A stretch of DNA of 64,000 nt, taken from contig NC_088300.1 in NCBI RefSeq assembly GCF_032854445.1, forward strand, positions 59,744,984-59,808,983, in the 5' to 3' direction. Both the position numbers and the translations under genes were made by a program. The notes under the pieces are model-generated. The model had not been told where the DNA came from. It saw nothing but the letters and a program-made list of their open reading frames with translations, and made no database searches. Shown one piece after another: positions 10,992 through 24,508 of the stretch. Numbering within the stretch: position 1 is the stretch's first letter; each line of letters opens with the position of its first letter. This DNA is from Liolophura sinensis (taxonomy: Eukaryota; Mollusca; Polyplacophora; Chitonida; Chitonidae).

Positions 10992-11824
10992 ACCAGATAC
11001 GACCCACAGGGTTGAGAGGTGATAAGGTCATCAGAACAATTTTGACCTGTTGGTGACCTCTACACCTTCACCTTTCACCTCGGTTGTCCTTTACTTCACT
11101 GATTGTTATCACATAAATTGTTGTTAATGACACATCACATTCCAGTTTGTTATTAGACCACATTTACTGAGATCAGATTGAAATGTTGCAGACTGACTGA
11201 TCACACGAAAATCCAGAGTGGTAGAACTGTGATACACTATGAATTTATTTATCTTGTGTGTCACTGACACAACTCAAGCATTTGCAAAAAGCTTATATTT
11301 ATATGAATCATAATTACACATACAAAATTGATAGTTAAATGTCACAAGTATCATAACATTCATATTTTCATGTGCACCGTTAAACTTTGAATAAGAATAA
11401 TAAGAATTTTGATTCTTTTAAGAGACCAAGTTTGATTCCAGCTGTGAAATGACCTCTTGTGACTGAACTTAGTATGGCATTGAATTAATGTTTCTTAATC
11501 TGAAAGCACAGCTTTCCAGGCCAACAGTTGAACTGTGATCATTAATCTGTATTTTGTTAAATCTAGTTTACAAGTTGATTATTTTTCCGTCCACACAAAT
11601 CACACGTTTATTAATTTTTTTGTACGTGTAGTATCATGTATAGTGATGTCATCATAGTCCGTCCCCATGAAGCATTCCTCTCCTGATCTTACAGGTTATC
11701 AGAGTTATCAAAATAAACTTACTACGTCAGTCATTTTTTTGACTGATAAATAAACATTTATACATCGATATCATAATCGGATTTTGTTAAATAATTTGTG
11801 GTTTGATTTCTGTGACAAGAGAAC
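10992..11824. other. SPEF1 3' UTR and flank
   Basis: Non-coding. AATAAA occurs at 11712-11717 and 11749-11754, giving a plausible 3' UTR of about 0.7 kb that ends just before the large minisatellite. Confidence 0.5.
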
Positions 11825-14800
11825 CGTGGACAGCTCCCCATAAGCAGCTTCCAAACTGCCGGAAGTCAGGTGTGTTCTTGGAGGAGAGCACATTAGCTCA
11901 CCAGGTACATGACAAACCTCCTGACCCAAAGCTGAAAGTCAGGTGTATGGGTAGAAGAAAGCACATTACCTCACCAGGTACATGACAAGCCTCCTGACCC
12001 AAAGTCAAAAGTCAGGTGTATGCGTGGAGGAGAGCACATTAGCTCACCAGGTACATGACAAACCTCCTGACCCAAAGCCGAAAGTCAGGTGTATGCGTGG
12101 AGGAGAGCACATTAGCTCACTAGGTACATGACAGACCTCCTGACCCAAAGCTGAAAGACAGGTGTATGCGTGAAGGAGAACACATTAGCTCACTAGGTAC
12201 ACGACAAACCTCCTGACCCAAAGCTGAAAGTCAGGTGTATGCGTGGAGGAGAACACATTAGCTCACTAGGTACATGACAAACCTCCTGACCCAAGCCGAA
12301 AGTCAGGTGTATGGGTAAAAGAAAGCACATTTGCTCACTAGGTACATGACAAACCCCCTGACCCAAAGTCAAAAGTCAGGTGTATGCGTGGAGGAGAGCA
12401 CATTAGCTCACTAGGTACATGACAAACCTCCTGACCCAAAGCCGAAAGTCAGGTGTATGGGTAGAAGAAAGCACATTACCTCACCAGGTACATGACAAGC
12501 CTCCTGACCCAAAGCCAAAAGTCAGATGTATGCGTGGAGGAGAGCACATTAGCTCACCAGGTACATGACAAACCTCCTGTCCCAAAGCCGAAAGTCAGGT
12601 GTATGCGTGGAGGAGAGCACATTAGCTCACCAGGCACATGACAACCTCCTTACCCAAAGCCGAAAGTCAGGTGTGTACGTGGAGGAGTGCACATTACATC
12701 ACCAGGTACATGACAGCCCTCCTGACCCAAAGGCGAAAGTCAGGTGTATGGGTAAAAGAAAGCACATTAGCTCACCAGGTACATGACACACCCCCTGACC
12801 CAAAGTCAAAAGTCAGGTGTATGCGTGGAGGAGAGCACATTAGCTCACCAGGTACATGACAAACCTCCTGACCCAAAGCCGAAAGTCAGGTGTATGCGTG
12901 GAGGAGAGCACATTAGTTCACCAGGTACATGACAAACCTCCTGACCCAAAGCTGAAAGTCAGGTGTATGGGTAGAAGAAAGCACATTACCTCACCAGGTA
13001 CATGACAGACCTCCTGGCCCAAAGCCGAAAGTCATGTGTGTACGTGGAGGAGAGCACATTACCTCACCAGGAACATGACAAACCTCCTGACCCAAAGTCA
13101 AAAGTCAGGTGTATGCGTGGAGGAGAGCACATTAGCTCACTAGGTACATGACAAGCCTCCTGACCCAAAGCCGAAAGTCAGGTGTATGCGTGGAGGAGAG
13201 CACATTCGTTCACCAGGTACATGACAAACCTCCTGACCCAAGCCGAAAGTCAGGTGTATGGGTAAAAGAAAGCACATTACATCACTAGGTACATGACAGA
13301 CCTCCTGACCCAAAGCCCAAAATTAGGTGTATGGGTAGAAGAAAGCACATTACATCACCAGGTACATGGCAGACCTCCTGACCCAAAGTCAAAAGTCAGG
13401 TGTATGCGTGGAGGAGAGCACATTAGCTCACCAGGTACATGACAAACCTCCTGACCCAAAGCCGAAAGTCAGGTGTATGCGTGGAGGAGAGCACATTAGC
13501 TCACCAGGTACATGACAAACCTCCTGACCCAAAGCTGAAAGTCAGGTGTATGCGTGGAGGAGGACACATTAGCTCACCAGGTACATGACAAACCTCCTGA
13601 CCCAAAGCTGAAAGTCAGGTGTATGGGTAAAAGAAAGCACATTACATCACCAGGTACATGACAGACCTCCTGACCCAAAGCCGAAAGTCAGGTGTGTACG
13701 TGGAGGAGAGCACATTACCTCACCAGGTACATGACAAACCTCCTTACCCAAAGCCGAAAGTCAGGTGTATGCGTGGAGGAGAGCACATTAGCTCACTAGG
13801 TACATGACAGACCTCCTTACCCAAAGCTGAAAGGCAGGTGTATGCGTGGAGGAGAACACATTAGCTCACTAGGTACATGACAAACCTCCTGACCCAAGCC
13901 GAAAGTCAGGTGTATGGGTAAAAGAAAGCACATTAGCTCACTAGATACATGACAAACCTCCTGACCCAAAGCCGAAAGTCAGGTGTATGCGTGGAGGAGA
14001 GCACATTAGCTCACTAGGTACATGACAGACCTCCTGACCCAAAGCTGAAAGACAGGTGTATGCGTGAAGGAGAACACATTAGCTCACTAGGTACACGACA
14101 AACCTCCTGACCCAAAGCTGAAAGTCAGGTGTATGCGTGGAGGAGAACACATTAGCTCACTAGGTACATGACAAACCTCCTGACCCAAGCCGAAAGTCAG
14201 GTGTATGGGTAAAAGAAAGCACATTTGCTCACTAGGTACATGACAAACCCCCTGACCCAAAGTCAAAAGTCAGGTGTATGCGAAGAGGAGAGCACATTAG
14301 CTCACTAGGTACATGACAAACCTCCTGACCCAAAGCCGAAAGTCAGGTGTATGGGTAGAAGAAAGCACATTACCTCACCAGGTACATGACAAGCCTCCTG
14401 ACCCAAAGCCAAAAGTCAGATGTATGCGTGGAGGAGAGCACATTAGCTCACCAGGTACATGACAAACCTCCTGTCCCAAAGCCGAAAGTCAGGTGTATGC
14501 GTGGAGGAGAGCACATTAGCTCACCAGGCACATGACAACCTCCTTACCCAAAGCCGAAAGTCAGGTGTGTACGTGGAGGAGTGCACATTACATCACCAGG
14601 TACATGACAGCCCTCCTGACCCAAAGGCGAAAGTCAGGTGTATGGGTAAAAGAAAGCACATTAGCTCACCAGGTACATGAAACACCCCCTGACCCAAAGT
14701 CAAAAGTCAGGTGTATGCGTGGAGGAGAGCACATTAGCTCACCAGGTACATGACAAACCTCCTGACCCAAAGCCGAAAGTCAGGTGTATGCGTGGAGGAG

Positions 14801-17800
14801 AGCACATTAGTTCACCAGGTACATGACAAACCTCCTGACCCAAAGCTGAAAGTCAGGTGTATGGGTAGAAGAAAGCACATTACCTCACCAGGTACATGAC
14901 AGACCTCCTGGCCCAAAGCCGAAAGTCATGTGTGTACGTGGAGGAGAGCACATTACCTCACCAGGAACATGACAAACCTCCTGACCCAAAGTCAAAAGTC
15001 AGGTGTATGCGTGGAGGAGAGCACATTAGCTCACTAGGTACATGACAAGCCTCCTGACCCAAAGCCGAAAGTCAGGTGTATGCGTGGAGGAGAGCACATT
15101 CGTTCACCAGGTACATGACAAACCTCCTGACCCAAGCCGAAAGTCAGGTGTATGGGTAAAAGAAAGCACATTACATCACTAGGTACATGACAGACCTCCT
15201 GACCCAAAGCCCAAAATTAGGTGTATGGGTAGAAGAAAGCACATTACATCACCAGGTACATGGCAGACCTCCTGACCCAAAGTCAAAAGTCAGGTGTATG
15301 CGTGGAGGAGAGCACATTAGCTCACTAGGTACATGACAGACCTCCTGACCCAAAGCCGAAAGTCAGGTGTATGCGTGGAGGAGAGCACATTAGCTCACCA
15401 GGTACATGACAAACCTCCTGACCCAAAGCTGAAAGTCAGGTGTATGCGTGGAGGAGGACACATTAGCTCACCAGGTACATGACAAACCTCCTGACCCAAA
15501 GCTGAAAGTCAGGTGTATGGGTAAAAGAAAGCACATTACATCACCAGGTACATGACAGACCTCCTGACCCAAAGCCGAAAGTCAGGTGTGTACGTGGAGG
15601 AGAGCACATTACCTCACCAGGTACATGACAAACCTCCTTACCCAAAGCGGAAAGTCAGGTGTATGCGTGGAGGAGAGCACATTAGCTCACTAGGTACATG
15701 ACAGACCTCCTTACCCAAAGCTGAAAGGCAGGTGTATGCGTGGAGGAGAACACATTAGCTCACTAGGTACATGACAAACCTCCTGACCCAAGCCGAAAGT
15801 CAGGTGTATGGGTAAAAGAAAGCACATTAGCTCACTAGATACATGACAAACCTCCTGACCCAAAGCCGAAAGTCAGGTGTATGCGTGGAGGAGAGCACAT
15901 TAGCTCACTAGGTACATGACAGACCTCCTGACCCAAAGCTGAAAGACAGGTGTATGCGTGAAGGAGAACACATTAGCTCACTAGGTACACGACAAACCTC
16001 CTGACCCAAAGCTGAAAGTCAGGTGTATGCGTGGAGGAGAACACATTAGCTCACTAGGTACATGACAAACCTCCTGACCCAAGCCGAAAGTCAGGTGTAT
16101 GGGTAAAAGAAAGCACATTTGCTCACTAGGTACATGACAAACCCCCTGACCCAAAGTCAAAAGTCAGGTGTATGCGTGGAGGAGAGCACATTAGCTCACT
16201 AGGTACATGACAAACCTCCTGACCCAAAGCCGAAAGTCAGGTGTATGGGTAGAAGAAAGCACATTACCTCACCAGGTACATGACAAGCCTCCTGACCCAA
16301 AGCCAAAAGTCAGATGTATGCGTGGAGGAGAGCACATTAGCTCACCAGGTACATGACAAACCTCCTGTCCCAAAGCCGAAAGTCAGGTGTATGCGTGGAG
16401 GAGAGCACATTAGCTCACCAGGCACATGACAACCTCCTTACCCAAAGCCGAAAGTCAGGTGTGTACGTGGAGGAGTGCACATTACATCACCAGGTACATG
16501 ACAGCCCTCCTGACCCAAAGGCGAAAGTCAGGTGTATGGGTAAAAGAAAGCACATTAGCTCACCAGGTACATGACACACCCCCTGACCCAAAGTCAAAAG
16601 TCAGGTGTATGCGTGGAGGAGAGCACATTAGCTCACCAGGTACATGACAAACCTCCTGACCCAAAGCCGAAAGTCAGGTGTATGCGTGGAGGAGAGCACA
16701 TTAGTTCACCAGGTACATGACAAACCTCCTGACCCAAAGCTGAAAGTCAGGTGTATGGGTAGAAGAAAGCACATTACCTCACCAGGTACATGACAGACCT
16801 CCTGGCCCAAAGCCGAAAGTCATGTGTGTACGTGGAGGAGAGCACATTACCTCACCAGGAACATGACAAACCTCCTGACCCAAAGTCAAAAGTCAGGTGT
16901 ATGCGTGGAGGAGAGCACATTAGCTCACTAGGTACATGACAAGCCTCCTGACCCAAAGCCGAAAGTCAGGTGTATGCGTGGAGGAGAGCACATTCGTTCA
17001 CCAGGTACATGACAAACCTCCTGACCCAAGCCGAAAGTCAGGTGTATGGGTAAAAGAAAGCACATTACATCACTAGGTACATGACAGACCTCCTGACCCA
17101 AAGCCCAAAATTAGGTGTATGGGTAGAAGAAAGCACATTACATCACCAGGTACATGGCAGACCTCCTGACCCAAAGTCAAAAGTCAGGTGTATGCGTGGA
17201 GGAGAGCACATTAGCTCACCAGGTACATGACAAACCTCCTGACCCAAAGCCGAAAGTCAGGTGTATGCGTGGAGGAGAGCACATTAGCTCACCAGGTACA
17301 TGACAAACCTCCTGACCCAAAGCTGAAAGTCAGGTGTATGCGTGGAGGAGGACACATTAGCTCACCAGGTACATGACAAACCTCCTGACCCAAAGCTGAA
17401 AGTCAGGTGTATGGGTAAAAGAAAGCACATTACATCACCAGGTACATGACAGACCTCCTGACCCAAAGCCGAAAGTCAGGTGTGTACGTGGAGGAGAGCA
17501 CATTACCTCACCAGGTACATGACAAACCTCCTTACCCAAAGCCGAAAGTCAGGTGTATGCGTGGAGGAGAGCACATTAGCTCACTAGGTACATGACAGAC
17601 CTCCTTACCCAAAGCTGAAAGGCAGGTGTATGCGTGGAGGAGAACACATTAGCTCACTAGGTACATGACAAACCTCCTGACCCAAGCCGAAAGTCAGGTG
17701 TATGGGTAGAAGAAAGCACATTAGCTCACTAGATACATGACAAACCTCCTGACCCAAAGCCGAAAGTCAGGTGTATGCGTGGAGGAGAGCACATTAGCTC

Positions 17801-19060
17801 ACTAGGTACATGACAGACCTCCTGACCCAAAGTCAAAAGTCAGGTGTATGGGTAGAAGAAAGCACATTACCTCACCAGGTACATGACAAGCCTCCTGACC
17901 CAAAGCCAAAAGTCAGATGTATGCGTGGAGGAGAGCACATTAGCTCACCAGGTACATGACAAACCTCCTGTCCCAAAGCCGAAAGTCAGGTGTATGCGTG
18001 GAGGAGAGCACATTAGCTCACCAGGCACATGACAACCTCCTTACCCAAAGCCGAAAGTCAGGTGTGTACGTGGAGGAGAGCACATTACATCACCAGGTAC
18101 ATGACAGACCTCCTGACCCAAAGTCGAAAGTCAGGCGTATGGGTAAAAGAAAGCACATTAGCTCACCAGGTACATGACAAACCCCCTGACCCAAAGTCAA
18201 AAGTCAGGTGTATGCGTGGAGGAGAGCACATTAGCTCACTAGGTACATGACAAACCTCCTGACCCAAAGCCGAAAGTCAGGTGTATGCGTGGAGGAGAGC
18301 ACATTAGTTCACCAGGTACATGACAAACCTCCTGACCCAAAGCTGAAAGTCAGGTGTATGGGTAGAAGAAAGCACATTAGCTCACCAGGTACATGACAGA
18401 CCTCCTGGCCCAAAGCCGAAAGTCATGTGTGTACGTGGAGGAGAGCACATTACCTCACCAGGAACATGACAAACCTCCTGACCCAAAGTCAAAAGTCAGG
18501 TGTATGCGTGGAGGAGAGCACATTAGCTCACTAGGTACATGACAAGCCTCCTGACCCAAAGCCGAAAGTCAGGTGTATGGGTGGAGGAGAGCACAGTCGT
18601 TCACCAGGTACATGACAAACCTCCTGACCCAAGCCGAAAGTCAGGTGTATGGGTAAAAGAAAGCACATTACATCACTAGGTACATGACAGACCTCCTGAC
18701 CCAAAGCCCAAAATTAGGTGTATGGGTAGAAGAAAGCACATTACATCACCAGGTACATGGCAGACCTCCTGACCCAAGCCGAAAGTCAGGTGCGTGTATG
18801 GAGGAGAGCACATTACCTCACCAGCTACATGACAAACCACAAATCCTACAGTCAGGTGTATGGGTAGAAGAAAGCACATCACCTCACCAGGTACATGACA
18901 AACCTCCTAACACAAATCCTACAGTCAGGTGTGCAGGTGGAGAAGAGCACATTACCTCAAGAGGTATATGACAAACCTCCTGACACAAAGCTTATTCAAG
19001 TGCTCGGGTAGAGGAGAGCACATTACCTCAACAGGCACATGACAAACCTCTTTCCCAATA
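11825..19060. repeat. 73-bp minisatellite array of about 7.2 kb with 1,894-bp higher-order repeat
   Basis: About 99 units of a 73-bp repeat typified by GTACATGACAAACCTCCTGA and GAAAGTCAGGTGTATGCG. A higher-order period of 1,894 bp (26 units less four bases) gives three nearly identical copies at about 12130-14023, 14024-15917 and 15918-17811. A fourth copy begins at 17812, lacks 291 bp (about four units) and decays after about 18770 into diverged units up to 19060. Because 73 leaves remainder 1 on division by 3, reading through three units visits all frames, so the recurrent 73-codon frames are products of the repeat and not genes. Confidence 0.97.
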
Positions 19061-19280
19061 TTGTAGTATTTAAAAATATTTTCTATTCTTAATATTATTG
19101 ATATGTAATTCGGAGATAGCTATTAGACATCTCATATTCATTGTAGATGTCACTGAATCATGTTAAGGGGCGGGACAGGAGACGCTGGTTTAATCCTGAC
19201 CTTTACAGGAAATTTGCAAGTTCCCCTGCTCTCACTATTCATACGGAATGAAAATAAGTCGTTGACAGCACTCGTATGGC

Positions 19281-19622
19281 CGTTCACACAGACCAGGTGC
19301 AGTGCCTAGGCCGTTCACACAGACCAGGCTCAGCGCCTAGGTCGTTCACACAGACCAGGTTCAGTGCCTAGGTCGTTCACACAGACCAGGTTCAGTGCCT
19401 AGGTCGTTCACACAGACCTGGTTCAGTGCCCAGGTCGTTCACACAGACCAGGCTCAGTGCCTAGGTCGTTCACACAGACCAGGCTCAGTGCCTAGGTCGT
19501 TCACACAGACCAGGTTCAGTGCCCAGGTCGTTCACACAGATCAGGTTCAGTGCCTAGGTCGTTCACAGGCCAGGTTCAGTGCCTATGTCGTTCACACAGA
19601 CCAGGTTCAGTGCCTAGGTCGA
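19281..19622. repeat. 31-bp tandem array
   Basis: About eleven units of CGTTCACACAGACCAGGTTC plus AGTGCCTAGGT. One unit has lost a few bases near 19566. Open frames across it are repeat-derived. Confidence 0.95.
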
Positions 19623-19867
19623 TCACCACTGGTGGCTACTGTTAGGCCTGACGTAGCCGTACCGGACTGGACCTGTTGCACTTGATGCATCACAATGATC
19701 AACTGTGGGAAAGCTCTGTACAACTGAAAAAATCCAGTTGCTTCTAGTCGCAAGGCCGAAAAACAATAAAGGCCATTTAAACTATCAAGGTTAAAATTCA
19801 GGATATCAACAGTACTGCCCATTTCTTGATATTCATTTATTTGAGTGGAACGTTTCACTTATATTGG

Positions 19868-19966
19868 GGTACCAGAGAGGAAGCTAGCATTAGCAGAACT
19901 CGAACTCGCAGCGATCGCATTGGTGAGAGGCTTCTGTGTCATTCTGCACGCTAACCACAAGAACAT
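19868..19966 (-). repeat. SINE head fragment
   Basis: Matches the tRNA-like head of the SINE at 31362-31642 (agaggaagctagcatt..., gcattggtgagaggc). The body and tail are absent. Confidence 0.6.
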
Positions 19967-19988
19967 AGTGAAGTCTCCACCTCCACCT

Positions 19989-20004
19989 CCCCCCCCCCCC
20001 CCCC
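19989..20004. repeat. Poly-C run
   Basis: Sixteen consecutive C. It is a likely site of length error or polymorphism. Confidence 0.9.
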
Positions 20005-20432
20005 TTCAATCCCCCTCACACACACATTTCTTGATATAGGTTAATAAATGCATATCATGATCAGGCACAACTTTCATCACAGTAGATTCGAAATGAGGAT
20101 ATCAAGAGTATGCTGTCTGTTGTTTGATATCATCAATTCATAACGTCATGATATCCTTAATCACGACAAAACCCTCGTACTGTTTTGCATGTGCTTCCCA
20201 TGAATTTAGTTTCAGTGCTGTTGTTGTGGATTTTCAGTAAATCATTAAACTGAACAATGTGCCGAGGGATAATTCCCGTTTTAGTGTACACTGCTCAGTG
20301 TTAACCCGCATTGATTTGCACCGTCATGCCTGAGGTGATGAGTTCTTGTCAGAATATATCCTCACATAATTGGTCGCTATACAAGACTCGTCAGTCACCA
20401 TGCATATTGCTTAGTGTGGAAATTGTACTACA

Positions 20433-20612
20433 TATTTATTTATTTGGTTGATGTTTTACGCCATACGCAAGACTATTTCACTTATACAAGCATTATGGTG
20501 GGAGGAATCCACGAACATCAGGTTGCCAGGTTGCTGGCATACTTTCCCAAGTACAACCGAAGAGGAAGGCAACAAGAGTTGGACTCACATCGCTCGCATT
20601 CGTGAGAGGATC
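20433..20612 (-). mobile_element. Truncated tRNA-headed SINE
   Basis: Body and tail of the same SINE as at 31362-31642 (tttatttggttgatgttttacgcc..., cattatggtgggagga). It is degenerate after about 20612, so most of the tRNA head is lost. Overlapping open frames are not genes. Confidence 0.75.
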
Positions 20613-22406
20613 CTTGGTGGAATTCTACAACATGGTACACCACATGTACGTATGTATCTATGTCGGATCCGACTGCATTGCTGTGGTAGAATGGGTTGCA
20701 ACTCCAAAGGGAATCGACCACATCTCCGTAATCCCGTCTTACTTATATGCCCTTGTTATATCGGAGTCAGACTCCATCCCCTCGTAATAGCGTCAGTATC
20801 TAAGTTAGTGTCCAGATACTGTGTATTATTACTATATTGCAGAGTTTCATTTGCGTCAGTCTGGCTCTGGTTTAGATAATATCTGTCCACGACTCACAGA
20901 CTCATGCTGCATGTACGATATTTTATAAAGCAAGCAGCCGTCTCTTTCTGTAATTGTGGGAGGCTAATTATTTTGAAAGGGCCAAAATATACTTTCGAAC
21001 CACACTTCAATTTTACACCCCAAAAATTGGTTTATTTGGACAGAAGTCTATTACTTGAGTGATAATAGAATGTATTCTGTTATTATAACTTAACACACTC
21101 TATACTTAACACACTCTATACTTGTGTGCTATACTTATTTGTATACAGAATGCATTCTAGTATCACTCAAGCCAGTAGACTTCCTATTGAATGTAACAGA
21201 TTTTTGTCTTTAGATTGGGGCCCAATAGGACATCTTCATTCCACAATTGGAATCATGTCAAAATGAACCATTAAATTAGATTCCAAAGAAAATATACCGT
21301 TAAACGTTAGTGTAATAAGTGGAACCTCGTGGTACTTAGTGTATTTAGGCATTATCGTAGTGATACGGAATGTATTTAACTATGTATCGTGGTGATACGG
21401 AGTGTATTTGGGCCTATAACGTGGTCATGCAGAGAAATTCATAAACACACCACATTCAAGCGAGTTTTATACCCTATACATTCCATCGCGTTATTTCCCT
21501 GAACTTGATTATTATTAAATTGATTATTTGCGCCGACGGGCATGATGCAATGATTGGTAACTTATCATCGCAATATGTGGAATGGTTGTCTCATGTACAA
21601 AAGCATGCTGATCTATGCCTGTATTTGATGTTTGCGTGTCCGTTCTCTTGATTGTATAATTCTGAAGATAAACTCCTGTAAATGCTGGTTATTACCACTT
21701 CAGGTAATGAAAGAGATAGCAATCAACAACATCCAATCCATTAACCCATGCACCATTATTTATTCCATTTATAAAGGCCATACTTATACGGTCTTGGTAT
21801 AAACTACCACCCTTTACCGTCTTAACGAAGAACTGAAAAAACGGCCACACAAAAAACCGTCCTAAACTGCTTATTCTCATCAAGGTTTTTACAAACGGCA
21901 ACCTCCCTTACGGTCCCACCCATAGGCTACATTTGGTTTATTTATATTTGATTAATATCTTAAGCTATACATGCCCTAATCAACTGGGGTATTTTCAGTT
22001 TCGTAATCGGACGTGTGAAAATGCCCACATGTACATACACGATCTTTTCACTTGAAGTTTTCAATTCACTATGTGCCTATGACACACATACATGTCTGCA
22101 ACAAGCATTGGTATTATTCTGAAAAGGGACTCTATCGTCCCATACATATGGGGCATATATCCTACAGATGTTCTGTCTTTGTCACGCCCTACTGACATTT
22201 CGGCTGCTTGTAAATAAGTTATGCATTTTAGTGATTTCACTCCCTTCAAAACTTCGGTTTACTTGAAGTTTGGAGCTTAGTGTACGTATTTTTTTAGGTA
22301 TTGTGTCCTTTTTTCCCGTTGGTATTTGAAACAAGGTTTGTCTCAAATTCGTGAATATTAGACTAGAACATTATGGGACATAGATTACAAGAATGAACTC
22401 AGACAC
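20613..22406. other. Non-coding DNA
   Basis: No gene seen on either strand. Apart from the inverted repeat at 21044-21182 I see no structure. Confidence 0.45.
21044..21182. repeat. Inverted repeat, MITE-like
   Basis: The left arm (AAGTCTATTACTTGAGTGAT...) matches the reverse complement of the right arm (...ATCACTCAAGCCAGTAGACTT) over about 38 bp with several mismatches. A roughly 60-bp AT-rich loop contains a doubled ACACACTCTATACTTA. This suits a small palindromic MITE. Confidence 0.7.
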
Positions 22407-22588
22407 ATTTATTTATTTATTTGGTTGGTGTTTTACGCTGGACTCAAGAATATTTCACTTATACGACGGAGGCCAGCATTATGGTGAGAGGAAACCGGGC
22501 AGAGCCCAGGTGAAACCCACGACCATCCGCAGGTTGCTGTAGACCTTCCCACTTACGGCTGGAGAGGCAGCCAGCATGAGGAACCGAG
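22407..22588 (-). mobile_element. Truncated tRNA-headed SINE
   Basis: Tail and body of the SINE (tggtgttttacgctggactc, ccagcattatggtgagagga) up to about 'gccagcatgag', where similarity ends. The tRNA head is missing. Confidence 0.8.
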
Positions 22589-22994
22589 AAACAGGTGCGT
22601 GTCCTGATGTTATATTGTGTAACATATAACATGTTTTATATTTTTGTTTACATTTCTATTTAGGATAGTTTCCTCCCTGTTCTTGATCGTGAGGACGACA
22701 ACGGTCATTGTTTTATCGGAAAGTGAAGACTAGATATGGTGAAAGCTGTTTTATGACTCCGTCACCCACGGCAATGATTCTAAGCCTTGTCCAGTGACCT
22801 CTCGACACTAATTCCAGCTCAGATACCTGGTTAAAAAATACATCCTTTCGTAGAACTGTTTTTAGTATGCTTGGATTGGTGCCATACACCGTTTCGCGGA
22901 CAGAAATCAAAGCCAGCTGAATCTTTGATCACAATTCACCTGAGCTAGTCCAACATATCGATCGATCGTAATTTACAAAATTCTACATGTATGT

Positions 22995-23252
22995 AGTTTG
23001 AGCTTTTACGTCGTTCTTAACATTTTCTGTTTGTCATATGACGACGAAGAGTCACTGGGTGTGTGTACATATACTGTGTCTTGTTGTGAGAGGGTTTTTA
23101 TGCCGCCAAAGTGCTGCCGCCGCTGATGTATCAGGCCGAAGACACCAGACTTGACGCCCTTCCCTGTCACAATATACTGACACTGGCCGAACCAGTCCTG
23201 TTTCTTTGCTCTAACCTCTCAATGCTGCTTGCCAAGCAAGGCATCAACAAGC
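22995..23252 (-). mobile_element. Second SINE family, head missing
   Basis: Shares blocks with the copies at 27102-27414 and 52445-52731: catatgacgacgaagagtca, atactgtgtcttgttgtgag, gccgaaccagtcctgtttc. It stops abruptly where the duplicated segment at 23253 begins. Confidence 0.75.
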
Positions 23253-24352
23253 ACTTTTCAGACACCTTGTCACTAAGACAACCACATCAGCTATGATCAA
23301 CAGCTTGTCGACAAGATACGTAGAACCACATCGTTTCATACACATGAACAGAAAGAGAAAACAATAGCTTGAATCTTTCTGTTATCCCGGCATGTCTGTT
23401 ACTTAATGACAACGCTCTGAATCAACGTTGCTTTGAAGGATGTGTGATCTGAAGTACAATTGTATACATGATCTAAAGGGTTTGCTGGAGAAGAACGCCC
23501 CATCTTCTCAGAGACAGCTGACTGCAACCGAGAACTCATTGGATTCCACATTCAGGTCGTATACTCGTGAGAATCTGGGCGAGTAACCTGATAATGCCCA
23601 TTGCACTGAGACTCTCAAATGAGCCATCCTCACATGTAATTAGCCATTCTGTAGAAAACCAAAAAACCCATACATGTAGGCTTTTTACCCGTAATCAATG
23701 CTAACTGTGAGTAATACGGATCCTGAAACGCATTCAGTTTCTGTATACAGTCGAGAGTCGATGCTCCACGTTTGCACTGAGATACACCATTTCTGACACA
23801 GAATCAAGCTGTTGTTGTTTTTGTGCCTTGTCAAGGACACCGCTGTCATTTGTCCTGTTGTGATGCACCGAGGCAAGAAATTGACTACGGTATCAGATCA
23901 ACCTGTGACTGGTTGGATAAGTGGGCGGTCGTAGAGCTAAACCCCGGATTCAGGAAAACACATAAAGGTAAGTAGCCTAACAAACAGTATGGCATATATG
24001 ATTCCATCGTGCACAGGCGCAATCTGTTAACACGGTTTTGTCTAAAACCAATTTTAACCGATTGTTTCTTAATCTTACAGCGTTGTGTCTTAGAAATATA
24101 ACCTTATGAGCATCCACAATCTTGTATGTGGTTTTACCTTCCGAAGGTTTTATCAAGTACATGTCAGTCAAGAAGCTAGTGCGGTGGTTTGCCTGGGTCA
24201 TCTCCGGTTTTTTCAACGCGTAAAAATAGACATGAAAAATTAAATTAATAAACATTGAAACACGGAATATGGCAGCGGTCTTAATAAACGAAATAAGAGA
24301 AAATCAAACCCACGATACTCTGCTAGATCGCTCAGAGATTATTTGTGTAGTC
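23253..24352. repeat. Segmental duplication, copy A
   Basis: About 1.1 kb, similar throughout to 24785-25935 in direct orientation, with many substitutions and small indels, so the event is not recent. At 23866-23967 lies the counterpart of the exon-like segment in copy B. The donor GTAAGT is kept here, but the pyrimidine-rich acceptor is absent and one extra base lies near the 3' end. Confidence 0.88.
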
Positions 24353-24508
24353 CACATCACCAAAGCCTTCGGCTTGACCGTCAAACGTTTCCCTGTCACA
24401 TTATACTGATATCGGCCGAACCAGTCCTGTTTCCTTGCTCTAACCCCTCAGTGCTGCACGCCAAACGAGGCAGCAACAAGTACATGACCCGACCAGGATT
24501 TGAGCCCA
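24353..24508 (-). mobile_element. Second SINE family, partial copy
   Basis: Contains cggccgaaccagtcctgttt, ttgctctaacccctcagtgc and the B-box side (gacccgaccaggatttgagc, minus strand). The 3' tail is missing. The boundary with copy A is uncertain by some tens of bases. Confidence 0.7.

Noticed and set aside
12565-18250. Recurring 73-codon plus-strand open frames
   Set aside because: They are exactly three 73-bp units long, recur every 1,894 bp and shift frame with each unit. They arise from the minisatellite.
11825-19060. CRISPR-like array
   Set aside because: Units are contiguous and vary along their whole length, with no constant repeat plus unique spacer pattern, and the DNA is eukaryotic.
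19395-19685. 96-codon frame with repeated VHTDQ-like phrases
   Set aside because: It is a translation of the 31-bp tandem array.
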